Source of the DNA: Streptomyces sp. Y2F8-2
GTDB taxonomy: Bacteria; Actinomycetota; Actinomycetes; Streptomycetales; Streptomycetaceae
Direction: 5' to 3'
DNA length: 64,000 bases
Assembly: GCF_014905555.1 (NCBI RefSeq)
Contig: NZ_BNGS01000013.1
Span: forward strand, 1 to 64,000
Under the pieces are notes generated by a model. That model did not search any database. It was given only the letters and a program-made list of their open reading frames with translations, and was not told where the DNA came from. Below, in pieces: positions 1-7,980 of the stretch (its first letter is position 1; every line of letters starts with the position of its first letter). A program made the translations under genes and the position numbers.

Positions 1-77
1 GGCAGCAACGGCTCGATGAGCGACCACAGTTCATCCGACACGATCCACGGCCGCGACTGTCTCTTCCCCACGACCAC
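1..77 (-). mobile_element. IS5-family transposase, N-terminal fragment cut by window edge
   Basis: Reading leftwards from a GTG at 77, the open frame begins VVVGKRQSRPWIVSDELW and continues to SLIEPLLP at the window edge. The pattern W.(I/V).D.LW..I.PLLP is the standard opening of the small DDE transposases of the IS5 group in Streptomyces. Only about 25 codons are inside the window, so the catalytic domain cannot be checked, and it cannot be told whether the element is intact. The terminal inverted repeat should lie just to the right, roughly 100-140, but the partner end is outside the window. An alternative GTG start lies six bases further in. Confidence 0.72.
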
Positions 78-461
78 ACCAACGAGCGGATCAGCCGACA
101 GTCACATGATCAACGGCTTTTGTTAGAGCCAGTAAGCCATGCGGCTTCGTGAGGTGTCCCACCCGGCCCGCTCCGACAGCGGTGACCGATTGGGCACCGC
201 CTGTCAGAGGAAGCTGGATGCGGGCGGACCGTATCCCAAGAGGACCACGCTCTCCGCCCAGTTCCACACCTGTGAGCCGGTGGGCCGGGCACGCTCCGCG
301 GGGTCTGCCGCGCTCGGGGACGGCCGCTGGCCGGAGACGGCGGCAAAGACACTGCCGAGGGCGGGACGCCGGAGCCCGACGTGCCCCGCGTGTGTGTGCG
401 TCGTAGTCGCCATGTCCTGCCCTCGCTCTTCGGTAGGTGTGTGGGTCTGGCCGAGAAGGGG

Positions 462-498
462 GCGGGTCCCGTGCCGGGGGAAGGGGCACGGGACCCGC
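462..498 (-). terminator. Terminator hairpin after ohr
   Basis: A perfect 14-bp stem, GCGGGTCCCGTGCC (462-475) pairing with 485-498 across a 9-base loop, sits 12 bases beyond the ohr stop codon. There is no U-tract, as is usual in Streptomyces. Between the IS fragment and this hairpin (78-461) I see no convincing gene. Confidence 0.75.
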
Positions 499-509
499 GG
501 GGAAACGGG

Positions 510-938
510 TCAGGCGGCGGCGCGGGCGTTGATGGTGACGGGGACGTTGTCACGCGTGGCCTTGGAGTACGGGCAGATCTGGTGGGCGGCGTGCGCGAGT
601 TCGTCGGCGGTGGCCTGGTCCACGCCGCCGAGGACGGGGTTGAGGACCGCGGAGAGGGAGAACTCTCCGTCGTCGCCGTGGGTGAGGGTGATCTCGGCCG
701 TGATGGTGGTGCTGGTCAGCCGGATCTTGCGCCGGGTGGCGGCGCGACGCAGGGCGCCGAGGAAACAGGCGGCCCAGCCGGCGGCCAGGAGCTGCTCGGG
801 GTTGGTCGCGGTGCCGGCGCCGCCGAGCTCCTCGGGGAGAGCGAGGCTGGTCTCCAGCAGGCCGTCGGAGGATCGGACGTGTCCGCCGTTCCGGCCCTCT
901 CCGTCGACGTCCACAACGGCGGTGTAGCTGACTGCCAT
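510..938 (-). CDS. ohr: Organic hydroperoxide reductase, Ohr/OsmC family
   Basis: The 142-residue product has the size and layout of Ohr. This cytoplasmic thiol peroxidase reduces organic and fatty-acid hydroperoxides with electrons from lipoylated proteins. The two redox cysteines are visible: C58 in AAGWAACFLGALR and C122 in HQICPYSKATRDN. The N-terminal YTAVV and GRNGGHVRSSDG stretches are typical of Ohr rather than OsmC. No OhrR-type MarR gene is adjacent. Instead the 5' region carries an inverted repeat (1045-1065) shared with two hydrolase genes further right, whose minus-strand reading contains TTGACT and could overlap the ohr promoter. A strong hairpin follows the stop codon. Confidence 0.93.
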   Translation of the reverse strand: MAVSYTAVVDVDGEGRNGGHVRSSDGLLETSLALPEELGGAGTATNPEQLLAAGWAACFLGALRRAATRRKIRLTSTTITAEITLTHGDDGEFSLSAVLNPVLGGVDQATADELAHAAHQICPYSKATRDNVPVTINARAAA

Positions 939-1472
939 GACTGGTGCTCCCCGTCTGGGTCAAGAGGTCTCGGGTCACCTCCCGACCAGGACACATCATG
1001 TCGTCACCATCTGAGGAGGTGACGCAATCATGGCACCCCTCTCCGTCACCAGTCAAGGCGGTGACTGATGTCCGCCTCATGCCGTGCCGGCACTCGGCTT
1101 CCGGGTGGGGATGGCGGGTCGGGTCGGTGCGGGTCCTCGGGGCGCAGGCGTTGGCGGTGATGCCGTGTTCGGCCCACCCAGGTCCTCGACGCGGCGGGCG
1201 ACCCGGTCGGTGTCCCGGGCCACCGGCCCGATCCATGACGCATCCGTCCGATGGCTTACACACGGGTGCCGCCCGCGACCATCGCGGGAAGAACCGGCCG
1301 TCAAACGACGGATGCCTTCCGCGGGGCTCGCGACGACATTGGAGGCCATCCCGCCGAGCTGCGGCTCGACGGGGCCACGTGTGATGCGGCCCGTGCCGCG
1401 CCACACACCTGCGCAGGATGTTCCGCTCACACATGCAGCGCATCAACAGTCAGGATCGATGAAGGACACAGC
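939..1472. other. Divergent intergenic region between ohr and SDR gene
   Basis: These 534 bases separate two divergently transcribed genes. They hold the shared operator-like repeat at 1045-1065. They also hold a mini-ORF at 1030-1068 (MAPLSVTSQGGD, then stop) with a strong GAGGAGGTGA upstream, which overlaps that repeat. The rest (1070-1460) shows no gene I can support. It may be a decayed coding segment, but no family was recognised. Confidence 0.5.
1045..1065. promoter_or_regulatory. Operator-like inverted repeat GTCACC-N9-GGTGAC, copy 1
   Basis: GTCACC at 1045-1050 and GGTGAC at 1060-1065 frame a 9-base centre AGTCAAGGC. Read on the minus strand, the centre contains TTGACT. With 18 bases to CATGAT this could be the -35 and -10 of ohr, placing the repeat on the -35 box. 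The same 21-base pattern recurs at 4778, 6534 and 6574. Confidence 0.6.
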
Positions 1473-2303
1473 ATGACTCGTACATGGTTGATCACCGGCG
1501 CGTCCCGTGGTTTGGGGCGCGCCTTGGCGGAAGCGGTTCTGGAGTCCGGTGACCGGTTGGCGGCGACCGCGCGGCGTCCGGAGCAACTGGCGGACCTCGC
1601 CTCCCGCCACGGCGATCAGGTGCTGACGGTGGCCCTGGACGTCACCGACATCGCCGCGGCCCAGAACGCGGTACAAGCGGCCGTGGAGGCGTTCGGGCGC
1701 CTGGACGTGGTCGTCAACAACGCCGGCCATGCCGACATGGCCGCCATCGAGGACATGTCCGAGCAGTCCTTCCGCGACCAGATCGACGCCAACCTCTTCG
1801 GCGTCGTCAACGTCACCCGGGCCGCCCTGCCCGTGATGCGCGAACAGGGCTCCGGGCACATCATCCAGATCTCCTCCGTCGGCGGACGCGTCGGCGTGCC
1901 GGGGCTGGCCGCCTACCAGGCGGCCAAGTGGGCGGTCGGCGGCTTCTCCGAGGTCCTGGCCCAGGAAGTCGCCCCCCTCGGCATCAAGGTCACCGTCGCC
2001 GAACCCGGCGGCATGCGCACCGACTGGGCCGGCTCCTCCATGGCCACCCCGCCGGTCAGCGCCCCCTACCAGGACGTCGTCGGCGCCGCCATCGCCGCCA
2101 TCCGCGGAGCCGACGGCAAGCAGCCCGGCGACCCCGACCGCATCTCCCGCATCCTCCTGGACATCGTGGAAGCGGAGGAACCCCCGCTGCGCCTCCTCCT
2201 CGGCAAGGACGCCGTCGCGGTCGCGAAGGACATGGCCGACCGACTCGCCACCCAGGACGCCCAATGGCGCGACGTCAGCGAATCCGCGTCCGTACGACCC
2301 TGA
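1473..2303 (+). CDS. Short-chain dehydrogenase/reductase (classical SDR)
   Basis: This 276-residue NAD(P)-dependent oxidoreductase has the full classical SDR signature: nucleotide-binding TGASRGLG at residues 8-15, NNAG at 82-85, a catalytic serine at about S134/S135 in QISSVGG, and Y148-x3-K152 in YQAAK. The ASRG motif and R33/R34 after the second strand suggest NADPH. The long C-terminal tail with a PG-M-T-W segment resembles the SDR subgroup often annotated as oxidoreductase of unknown substrate. The start ATG at 1473 is chosen because the SDR fold begins at once after it (MTRTWLITG). Upstream in-frame codons would add low-complexity sequence. It diverges from ohr, with the shared inverted repeat in between. 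Confidence 0.92.
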   Translation: MTRTWLITGASRGLGRALAEAVLESGDRLAATARRPEQLADLASRHGDQVLTVALDVTDIAAAQNAVQAAVEAFGRLDVVVNNAGHADMAAIEDMSEQSFRDQIDANLFGVVNVTRAALPVMREQGSGHIIQISSVGGRVGVPGLAAYQAAKWAVGGFSEVLAQEVAPLGIKVTVAEPGGMRTDWAGSSMATPPVSAPYQDVVGAAIAAIRGADGKQPGDPDRISRILLDIVEAEEPPLRLLLGKDAVAVAKDMADRLATQDAQWRDVSESASVRP

Positions 2304-2419
2304 CCACCGGGCGCGCCGCACGGTGACGGCGAGGGGCGCACGCGAGGCGGTCCTCCCGACCTCGGTGTGCGCCTCGCGGCAGTGGCCCGATCCGGGGCGG
2401 GACGCTGCCGGGGGGACAA

Positions 2420-2458
2420 CCGCGACGGGACTCCGTGAAAGGACGCGTCCCGTCGCGG
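2420..2458 (+). terminator. Terminator hairpin downstream of SDR gene
   Basis: A perfect 12-bp stem, CCGCGACGGGAC (2420-2431) with GTCCCGTCGCGG (2447-2458), loop 15 bases, lies in the convergent gap after the SDR stop. Confidence 0.65.
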
Positions 2459-2608
2459 CTTCGTCGTGTCCGTGGGGGTCCGCGAGCCGTCTGGTACGCC
2501 GTGCGCCACTGGGGCTCGGTACGGCCGGAAGCCGGGGAAGCGGTGACGCGGGAAGCCGGGGGAAGCCGTGGCGTCGGAACCGTCGCTGGGCGGCCGGAAA
2601 CGCCGCGC

Positions 2609-2640
2609 CGGCGGCAGGTGGTCGGGCCCACCTGCCGCCG
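2609..2640 (-). terminator. Terminator hairpin downstream of aldehyde dehydrogenase
   Basis: A perfect 13-bp stem, CGGCGGCAGGTGG (2609-2621) with CCACCTGCCGCCG (2628-2640), loop of six bases, about 40 bases beyond the aldehyde dehydrogenase stop. The rest of the gap 2304-2678 holds no gene. Confidence 0.7.
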
Positions 2641-2678
2641 TCGGCGGATCCGTCCGTGGTCTGAGTCGTACGACCGGG

Positions 2679-4121
2679 TCAGATGGTGATGGTCTTGTAC
2701 TCGGTGTACGTGCCGAGGCCTACCGCGCCGTACTCGCGGCCGATACCGCTGGCCTTGAAGCCGCCGAACGGGCCGTCGAAGGCGACGGAGGCGCCGTTGA
2801 CGGTGACGGTGCCGGTGCGGACGCGGCGGGCGACCGCGAGGGCGTGCTCCTCGTCGGAGGACCAGACGCCGCCGGAGAGGCCGTACTCGGAGTCGTTGGC
2901 GATGCGGACTGCGTCGTCCTCGTCGTCGTAGGCGATGACCACCAGGACCGGGCCGAAGATCTCCTCCTGGGCGATGCGCATGGAGTTGTCGACGTCGGCG
3001 AAGACGGTGGGCGTCACGTAGTTGCCCGTCTCCAGGCCCTCGGGGATGTGCGGGCCACCGGTGACCAGGCGGGCACCCTCCTCGATGCCGAGCCGGATGT
3101 AGTTGCGCACCCGCTCCTGCTGGTCGGGGCGGATCATCGGGCCGATGAAGGTGTCGGGGTCGCCCGGGTCGCCGACCTTCAGCGACTCCACCAGCGTCTT
3201 GAGCGCGCTCACGACTTCCTCGTAGCGGCTGCGCGGGGCCAGGATGCGGGTCTGGGCGATGCAGGACTCGCCGTTGTTGAGCAGGGAGCCGAACTTCACA
3301 CCCGCCACCGCCTTCTCGATGTCGGCGTCGGGGAGGATGATGGCGGCGGACTTGCCGCCCAGCTCCAGGCTGACCCGCTTGAGCTGCTCGCCCGCGATCG
3401 AGGCGATGCGGCGGCCGGCTCCCGTCGAGCCGGTGAAGGCGATCTTGTCGACCTCCTTGTGCGACACCAGGTGCTCACTGGTCTCCCGGTCCGCGGGCAG
3501 AACGCTGATCACACCCTCGGACAGGTCCGTCTGCTCCAGCAACTCGGCCAGGAAGCCCATGCTCAGCGAGTTCTCCGGCGACACCTTCAGGACCACGGAG
3601 TTGCCGGCGACCAGGGCCGGGATGATCTTCGAGGTGGCCGAGGAGAACGGCGAGTTCCACGGGATCACCGCGGCCACGACGCCGACCGCCTCGCGGCGCA
3701 CCACGCTGCGCACCGGGGACGCCGGGTCGGAGGGCACGAGCGTCTCCTCCCAGCCGAACTCCTCCGCCGCCTTCAGATAGGCGTTCGCCTGCCGGGTCAG
3801 ACCGGGCTGTCCGGCTCGGGTGAACCAGCCGGCCGAACCGTTCTCCAGCGAGATCAGGTGCGCGATCCTCTCCGCGTTCTTCTCGCGCAGTGCGTTGAAC
3901 CGCCGCAGGACCGCGATCCGGTCCGCCGGCGGGGTCAGACGCCACTCACCCGCCTCGAAGGACGCCCGCGCGGCGGCGACCGCGCGGTCGATGTCCGCCG
4001 GCTGCGCCTGCGCGGCACGGCCGACCACCGACCGGTCGTGCGGAGAGGCGATGTCGAGCAACTCCGGGCTGCTCGGCTCCACCCAGGAACCACCGATGAA
4101 AAGCCGGTCGTAGGTGATCAT
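2679..4121 (-). CDS. NAD(P)-dependent aldehyde dehydrogenase
   Basis: The 480-residue soluble enzyme of the aldehyde dehydrogenase superfamily oxidises an aldehyde to the acid. All key residues are visible: N156 in IPWNSPF, K179 in VVLKVSPE, the general base E253 in LELGGKSA, and the nucleophile C287 in NNGESCIAQTR. EEIFGPV and the closing FGGFKASGIGREYG are also canonical. The substrate cannot be deduced. The 5' region (4169-4189) carries a 21-base element shared with the drug exporter gene at 7981-9516, so it may be controlled by the TetR regulator next to that exporter. It fits with the neighbouring peroxide and aldehyde detoxification genes. Confidence 0.93.
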   Translation of the reverse strand: MITYDRLFIGGSWVEPSSPELLDIASPHDRSVVGRAAQAQPADIDRAVAAARASFEAGEWRLTPPADRIAVLRRFNALREKNAERIAHLISLENGSAGWFTRAGQPGLTRQANAYLKAAEEFGWEETLVPSDPASPVRSVVRREAVGVVAAVIPWNSPFSSATSKIIPALVAGNSVVLKVSPENSLSMGFLAELLEQTDLSEGVISVLPADRETSEHLVSHKEVDKIAFTGSTGAGRRIASIAGEQLKRVSLELGGKSAAIILPDADIEKAVAGVKFGSLLNNGESCIAQTRILAPRSRYEEVVSALKTLVESLKVGDPGDPDTFIGPMIRPDQQERVRNYIRLGIEEGARLVTGGPHIPEGLETGNYVTPTVFADVDNSMRIAQEEIFGPVLVVIAYDDEDDAVRIANDSEYGLSGGVWSSDEEHALAVARRVRTGTVTVNGASVAFDGPFGGFKASGIGREYGAVGLGTYTEYKTITI

Positions 4122-4168
4122 TGCCTTCTCTCTTCCGGTGCTGTCGATTGTCGGACCTCTCGGTCAAC

Positions 4169-4189
4169 TGTCACTTCAATGTAGCACTT
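4169..4189. promoter_or_regulatory. Shared element TGTCACTTCA-N-TGTAGCACTT, copy 1
   Basis: Located 48 bases upstream of the aldehyde dehydrogenase ATG. Read towards the gene it gives AAGTGCTACA-T-TGAAGTGACA, with a possible -10 TACATT at its middle and a repeated AAGTG. The only other close copy I found is at 9610-9630, in front of the exporter and beside its TetR gene. A TetR operator is the simplest explanation. Confidence 0.6.
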
Positions 4190-4777
4190 CTCCTTGTTAG
4201 CTACACATAAGCGTGGTAACAACCGTCTGATCATTCTCGTTATCGGTGCTCTTGGACCAGCCGGAGGGATGGGGCGGGGCCGCTACTGCCGAGCCGGTGA
4301 CCTGGTATCGCACCAGCAGACACACTGAGCCCCGACAGGGCTGTCGATGCGGCGGTCGACACGTTTCTGCACGGCGTCGCAGCACCCAGAGAGCAACCGC
4401 TGATCACACCCGCCGACCAAGCGACGGCACACCCCCGGGATTGGTTTCCTCGGCGCCGTCGGGGGCCTTGATCGCCCGTCCTCCCAAGTCGCCGCCTCAG
4501 TCGAATGACCCAAGCCTCCAGAGACCGGAGCCGGGGAAGGAGGCGGACTCCCACGGCGGTGAGGGTGCCCGCCGTCCCCACCTGCGACGCCGTGCATCAG
4601 ACCGATGCCTCGCAGCCACCGGTTGCCTTTGCCCGCGTTGTACCGTCACATGACTGATGTGTCTGCTTTCACCACGGACGAGAGTATGCGCATCGGCCCG
4701 ACCCAGGTGTGGCGTCGGCCGACCTCGCGGAAGAAACAGTCCCGGACCTGCCATTCAGCGCACCGGAAAAAGCATCC
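4190..4777. other. Long non-coding gap upstream of exported hydrolase
   Basis: No gene is supported here. Short open frames on both strands have compositions unlike their neighbours and no recognisable motif. The stretch may contain decayed sequence. Confidence 0.4.
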
Positions 4778-4798
4778 GTCACCTATTTGACAGGTGAC
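4778..4798. promoter_or_regulatory. Operator-like inverted repeat GTCACC-N9-GGTGAC, copy 2
   Basis: GTCACC (4778-4783), centre TATTTGACA, GGTGAC (4793-4798). The centre carries a perfect -35 hexamer TTGACA (4787-4792) oriented towards the hydrolase gene at 4914, so a protein bound here would cover the promoter. Confidence 0.65.
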
Positions 4799-4913
4799 GA
4801 CGCGTGTGCGAGGGTCATCGCGCCAAGACGCCGCGATGATCTCGTTCCGCCGGTGTGAGCGGGAGGTCCCGGGCGTGAGCCGGTCACCGGAAACGCACGA
4901 CGGAGGGTTTCAC

Positions 4914-5990
4914 ATGATCAACAGGCGTACATTCAGCAAGGCCGTCGGCCTGGGCACCGGCGCGGCCGCGGTCTCGCTGTCCGGCCTGCAGACCAACGCG
5001 TCCGCCGCCACCGGCGCGACCGCTTCCCCCCAGACAAGTGGCACACCCACTCCCACCGTGCCCACCATCACTCCCGGCACCCACACCGGTTTCCGCACCC
5101 TCAAGCAGGTCAAGGCGGGTGTCCTCGACATCGGTTACGCCGAGGCCGGACCCTCCCACGGCCCGGTCGTCATCTGCCTGCACGGCTGGCCGTACGACAT
5201 CCACAGCTACGTCGACGTCGCGCCGCTCCTCGCAGACCTGGGCTACCGCGTCATCGTTCCCTACCTGCGCGGCCACGGCAGCACCCGTTTCCTGTCCCGG
5301 CACACCCCGCGCAACGCCGAGCAGTCCGCGATCGCTCTCGACATCATCGCGCTGATGGACGCCCTCAAGATAGAGAAGGCCGTGCTCGCCGGCTTCGACT
5401 GGGGCTCGCGCACCGCCGACATCATCGCCGCACTGTGGCCCGACCGCGTCAAGTCCCTGGTCTCCACCACCGGCTACGTGATCACCAACGTCAAGGCGCA
5501 GCTGACGCCCGCCGCCCCGGCCGTCGAGCACAACTGGTGGTACCAGTGGTACTTCGCCACCGATCGCGGCAAGCAGGCCATGGAGAACGAGGAGCAGCGC
5601 ATCGCCCTGTGCCGCTACGTGTGGACCCTCGTCTCCCCCAACTGGAACTTCGACGACGCCACCTTCCAGCGCACCGCCCAGGCCTTCAAGAACCCCGACT
5701 ACGCCGCCATCGTCCTCTACAACTACCGCTGGCGCATCGGCCTCATCGAGGGCGAGCGCCGCTACGACCGCTACGAGAAGCAGCTCGCGGCCCAGCCCTC
5801 CATCCACGTCCCCACCATTACCCTCGACCCCGCCCTCGACCCCTTCACCCCGCCCGGTGACGGCACCTCCTACCGCAATCACTTCACCGGGCCCTACGAG
5901 CACCGCACCATCACGGACATCGGTCACAACCTGCCGCAGGAAGCACCCACCGCCTTCGCCCAGGCCGTCGTCGACGCGGACCACCTCTGA
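4914..5990 (+). CDS. Exported alpha/beta hydrolase, epoxide hydrolase/dehalogenase-like
   Basis: The 358-residue protein begins with a Tat-type signal (INRRTFSKAVGLGTG, RR at 4-5) and an Ala/Thr/Pro-rich linker, so it probably acts outside the cytoplasmic membrane. The hydrolase core starts near residue 60. HGWP at 90-93 is the oxyanion-hole motif, and the nucleophile elbow reads GFDWGSR with D162. An aspartate nucleophile marks epoxide hydrolases and haloalkane dehalogenases, not esterases. The catalytic histidine is probably H338 in DIGHNLPQEAP. Start ATG 4914 follows CGGAGG with good spacing; an upstream extension would bury the signal peptide. The shared inverted repeat lies about 115 bases upstream. 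Confidence 0.9.
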   Translation: MINRRTFSKAVGLGTGAAAVSLSGLQTNASAATGATASPQTSGTPTPTVPTITPGTHTGFRTLKQVKAGVLDIGYAEAGPSHGPVVICLHGWPYDIHSYVDVAPLLADLGYRVIVPYLRGHGSTRFLSRHTPRNAEQSAIALDIIALMDALKIEKAVLAGFDWGSRTADIIAALWPDRVKSLVSTTGYVITNVKAQLTPAAPAVEHNWWYQWYFATDRGKQAMENEEQRIALCRYVWTLVSPNWNFDDATFQRTAQAFKNPDYAAIVLYNYRWRIGLIEGERRYDRYEKQLAAQPSIHVPTITLDPALDPFTPPGDGTSYRNHFTGPYEHRTITDIGHNLPQEAPTAFAQAVVDADHL

Positions 5991-6057
5991 ACCCCCGCGT
6001 CCGCCACCGACGCGGCGACCGACACACCGCGTCGGTCACTCCCAGGACGAGCCCCAG

Positions 6058-6416
6058 ATGAGCGAAGTCCAGTGGAACCGTCTGACCGCCGGGCAATTGC
6101 GTGACCTCGCCGCAAGAGGCGCGGTGGTGCTGCTGCCAGTGGGGGCCACCGAGCAGCACGGCCCTCATCTGCCCACCGGCGTGGACGACTTCCTGGCCGC
6201 GGAGGTGTGCCGGCGGGCCGCGGTGCCGGCGTCCGAGTACACGGGTGTGTGGTGACGCCATCGGTCCCCACAGGCCTGTCGGAGCATCACATGGCCTTCG
6301 GCGGCACCCTCACACTCACTCTCCCCACCTTGCACGCCCTGTTGCGGGACATCTGCCGCTCCGTGATCCGGGCTGGTTTCTCACGCATCCTGATCGTCAA
6401 CCCGGTGACACGAGTG
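6058..6416 (+). pseudogene. Creatininase-family amidohydrolase, frameshifted and truncated
   Basis: From ATG 6058 one frame gives VQWNRLTAGQLRDLAARG and then the creatininase opening LLPVGATEQHGPHLPTGVDD, ending at a stop at 6255. The family continues in another frame as GLSEHHMAFGGTLTLTLP and CRSVIRAGFSRILIVNP (about 6262-6410), where NGHGGN should follow but is lost. The gene therefore has a frameshift or deletion near 6220-6260 and has lost its C-terminal half, including metal ligands. Intact members are about 240-260 residues and hydrolyse cyclic amides, or act in cofactor pathways such as mycofactocin. It lies 67 bases after the exported hydrolase and could once have been co-transcribed with it. 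Confidence 0.85.
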
Positions 6417-6432
6417 CGCCGGGATTCGGGCT

Positions 6433-6467
6433 CGCGGCCGGAAAGGGCGGTGCCCTTTCCGGCCGCG
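6433..6467. terminator. Strong hairpin after creatininase remnant
   Basis: A perfect 16-bp stem (6433-6448 with 6452-6467; core GCGGCCGGAAAGGGC) with a 3-base loop GGT. It sits where the truncated creatininase reading ends, so it may terminate the hydrolase transcript. It could alternatively be part of an inserted sequence that broke the gene. Confidence 0.65.
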
Positions 6468-6533
6468 CCGGTGTTTCCGTCCGTGTGTCTCCGCGGGGAC
6501 ACCAGCCGCGCAGCAGCCGATGAATCGTCGACA

Positions 6534-6594
6534 GTCACCGTCTTGACGGGTGACGAACAAGTGTGACAGATTCGTCACCAGTCAAGACGGTGAC
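6534..6594. promoter_or_regulatory. Paired operator-like repeats GTCACC-N9-GGTGAC, copies 3 and 4
   Basis: Two copies lie 40 bases apart in opposite orientation: 6534-6554 (centre GTCTTGACG) and 6574-6594 (centre AGTCAAGAC). Each is the near reverse complement of the other, and each is flanked by TTCG or CGAA. Copy 3 contains TTGACG (6543-6548), a plausible -35 for the hydrolase at 6666. Paired sites suggest cooperative binding or looping by the same regulator as at 1045 and 4778. Confidence 0.68.
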
Positions 6595-6665
6595 GAACGG
6601 CGACGAAGTCGGCCCGCCCGTCGCCGAAATACCTGAAACCTGAAACTGCCCGAAAGGGGTTTGTC

Positions 6666-7526
6666 GTGGTGAGCATCAAGGGTGGACGCAAGCGAGTGGT
6701 GACGGGTGCGGTCTCGGCGCTCACGGCAGGTCTCGCGCTCGGCGCGTTCGCCCTCAGCGGCACCGCCAACGGCGCGACCAAGACCCCCGAGGCCGCCGAA
6801 GCCGGCAGACACGCCAAGCCGACCATCGTCCTGGAACACGGCGCCTTCGCCGACGGCTCGAGCTGGAACGGTGTCATCGCCGCCCTCCGCGCCGACGGCT
6901 ACCCCGTGGTCGCCGCCGCCAACCCCCTGCGCGGCCCCGCCTCCGACGCCGCGGCCCTGCGTACCGTCCTCGACCACATCAAGGGCCCCAAGATCCTGGT
7001 CGGCCACTCCTACGGCGGCAACGTCGTCAGCGAGGCCGCCACCAACGACCCCCAGGTCAAGGCCCTCGTCTACGTCGCCGCCTTCCTCCCGGCCCCCGGA
7101 GAGAGCGCCCTGGAGCTCACCGACAAGTACCCGGGCTCCACCCTCCCCGCCGCCCTCGACCCGGTCACCTACAAGCAGGCCGACGGCACCACCGCCACCG
7201 ACCTGTACATCCAACAGGACAAGTTCCACCACCAGTTCGCCGCCGACATCCCCGCCGCCCAGGCCGCCCTCATGGCCGCCGAACAGCGCCCCATCGCCCA
7301 GGCCGCCCTGGAGGAGAAGGCCACCACCGCCGCCTGGAGGACCAGGCCGAGCTGGGACATCGTCACGACCGAAGACCTCAACATTCCCCCCGCCGTCCAG
7401 CGCTACATGGCCAAGCGGGCCCACGCTCACACCACCGAGGTGGCCGCCTCCCACTCCGTGGCCGTCTCCCACCCCCACCTCGTCGCCGACGTCATCGAGC
7501 GGGCTGCCCGCGCCACTGTCCGCTGA
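6666..7526 (+). CDS. Exported alpha/beta hydrolase (esterase-like)
   Basis: The 286-residue protein starts with a Sec-type signal: a basic KGGRKR stretch, a hydrophobic segment at about 12-32, and an Ala-rich cleavage region. The hydrolase core follows, with LEHGAFADGSSW (oxyanion strand), the nucleophile elbow GHSYGG with S115, and a probable catalytic histidine near H263 in ASHSVAVSHP. This subgroup (HGA.ADGSSW, ANPLRG) is common in actinobacteria next to TetR or HxlR regulators, and its substrates are mostly unknown. The GTG at 6666 is preceded by GAAAGGGG. A second GTG follows at once and cannot be excluded. Two operator-like repeats lie within 135 bases upstream. Confidence 0.9.
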   Translation: MVSIKGGRKRVVTGAVSALTAGLALGAFALSGTANGATKTPEAAEAGRHAKPTIVLEHGAFADGSSWNGVIAALRADGYPVVAAANPLRGPASDAAALRTVLDHIKGPKILVGHSYGGNVVSEAATNDPQVKALVYVAAFLPAPGESALELTDKYPGSTLPAALDPVTYKQADGTTATDLYIQQDKFHHQFAADIPAAQAALMAAEQRPIAQAALEEKATTAAWRTRPSWDIVTTEDLNIPPAVQRYMAKRAHAHTTEVAASHSVAVSHPHLVADVIERAARATVR

Positions 7527-7605
7527 CACACCTCGAAGGGCGGCGGGGCTCGATGTCCCGCCGCCCCAGGACCACGCCACGGTCATCACGGCACACCCAC
7601 GGGTG

Positions 7606-7647
7606 TGCCGTTCGGCATATCCGATACGTCTGCCGTTCGGCATACCC
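7606..7647. promoter_or_regulatory. Direct repeats TGCCGTTCGGCATA, putative operator pair
   Basis: TGCCGTTCGGCATATCC (7606-7622) and TGCCGTTCGGCATACCC (7631-7647) are spaced 25 bases start to start. Each contains the inverted repeat TGCCG-TT-CGGCA. They are followed by GGGAGC and an ATG at 7672, but the frame from that ATG encodes nothing recognisable. Confidence 0.5.
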
Positions 7648-7926
7648 ACACGTGTGCCCTCCGCGGGAGCATGGACGCCATGACCTCACACTCCGGCCCC
7701 AGTGCACTCGTGCCTTCCTCAGGGACCCGTCGCGCGCAGCTGGATCCGCGGGGAGTGCGGCCAGCCCGAGACGGACTCCGCGCTCAGGGCGCGGGACCGA
7801 GCCGCCGGAGGTCGCCCAGCTCGCCGCGATCAGCTCGCCCAGCTCGGGAGGCTCTCAGAGAGGGCCCCGGTGGACGGCGGCGCGTAGCCGGCGCCGCGCG
7901 CGCCCTGCGGGCGTCCGCAAACGCCG
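7648..7926. other. Gap with no recognisable gene
   Basis: Frames from 7672 onwards are open for some length on the plus strand but are Arg/Pro/Ser-rich with no family motif. They look like the remains of a gene or GC-driven open frames. I assign no function. Confidence 0.4.
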
Positions 7927-7957
7927 CCGGCCGGCACCCGGTGCGGGTGTCGGCCGG
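7927..7957 (-). terminator. Terminator hairpin after MFS exporter
   Basis: CCGGCCGGCACCC (7927-7939) pairs with GGGTGTCGGCCGG (7945-7957) with one mismatch, 24 bases beyond the exporter stop codon. Confidence 0.6.
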
Positions 7958-7980
7958 TCGAGGGCGCGTTGTCCGGTGGG

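Noticed and set aside
1070..1290. Minus-strand segment reading WAEHGITANACAPRT, resembling an SDR or other enzyme piece
   Set aside because: Only a short stretch with frame changes; too little to assign a family.
2568..4184. Long plus-strand open frame opposite the aldehyde dehydrogenase
   Set aside because: It mirrors a gene with full catalytic motifs. High third-position GC produces long antisense frames; no family motif is present.
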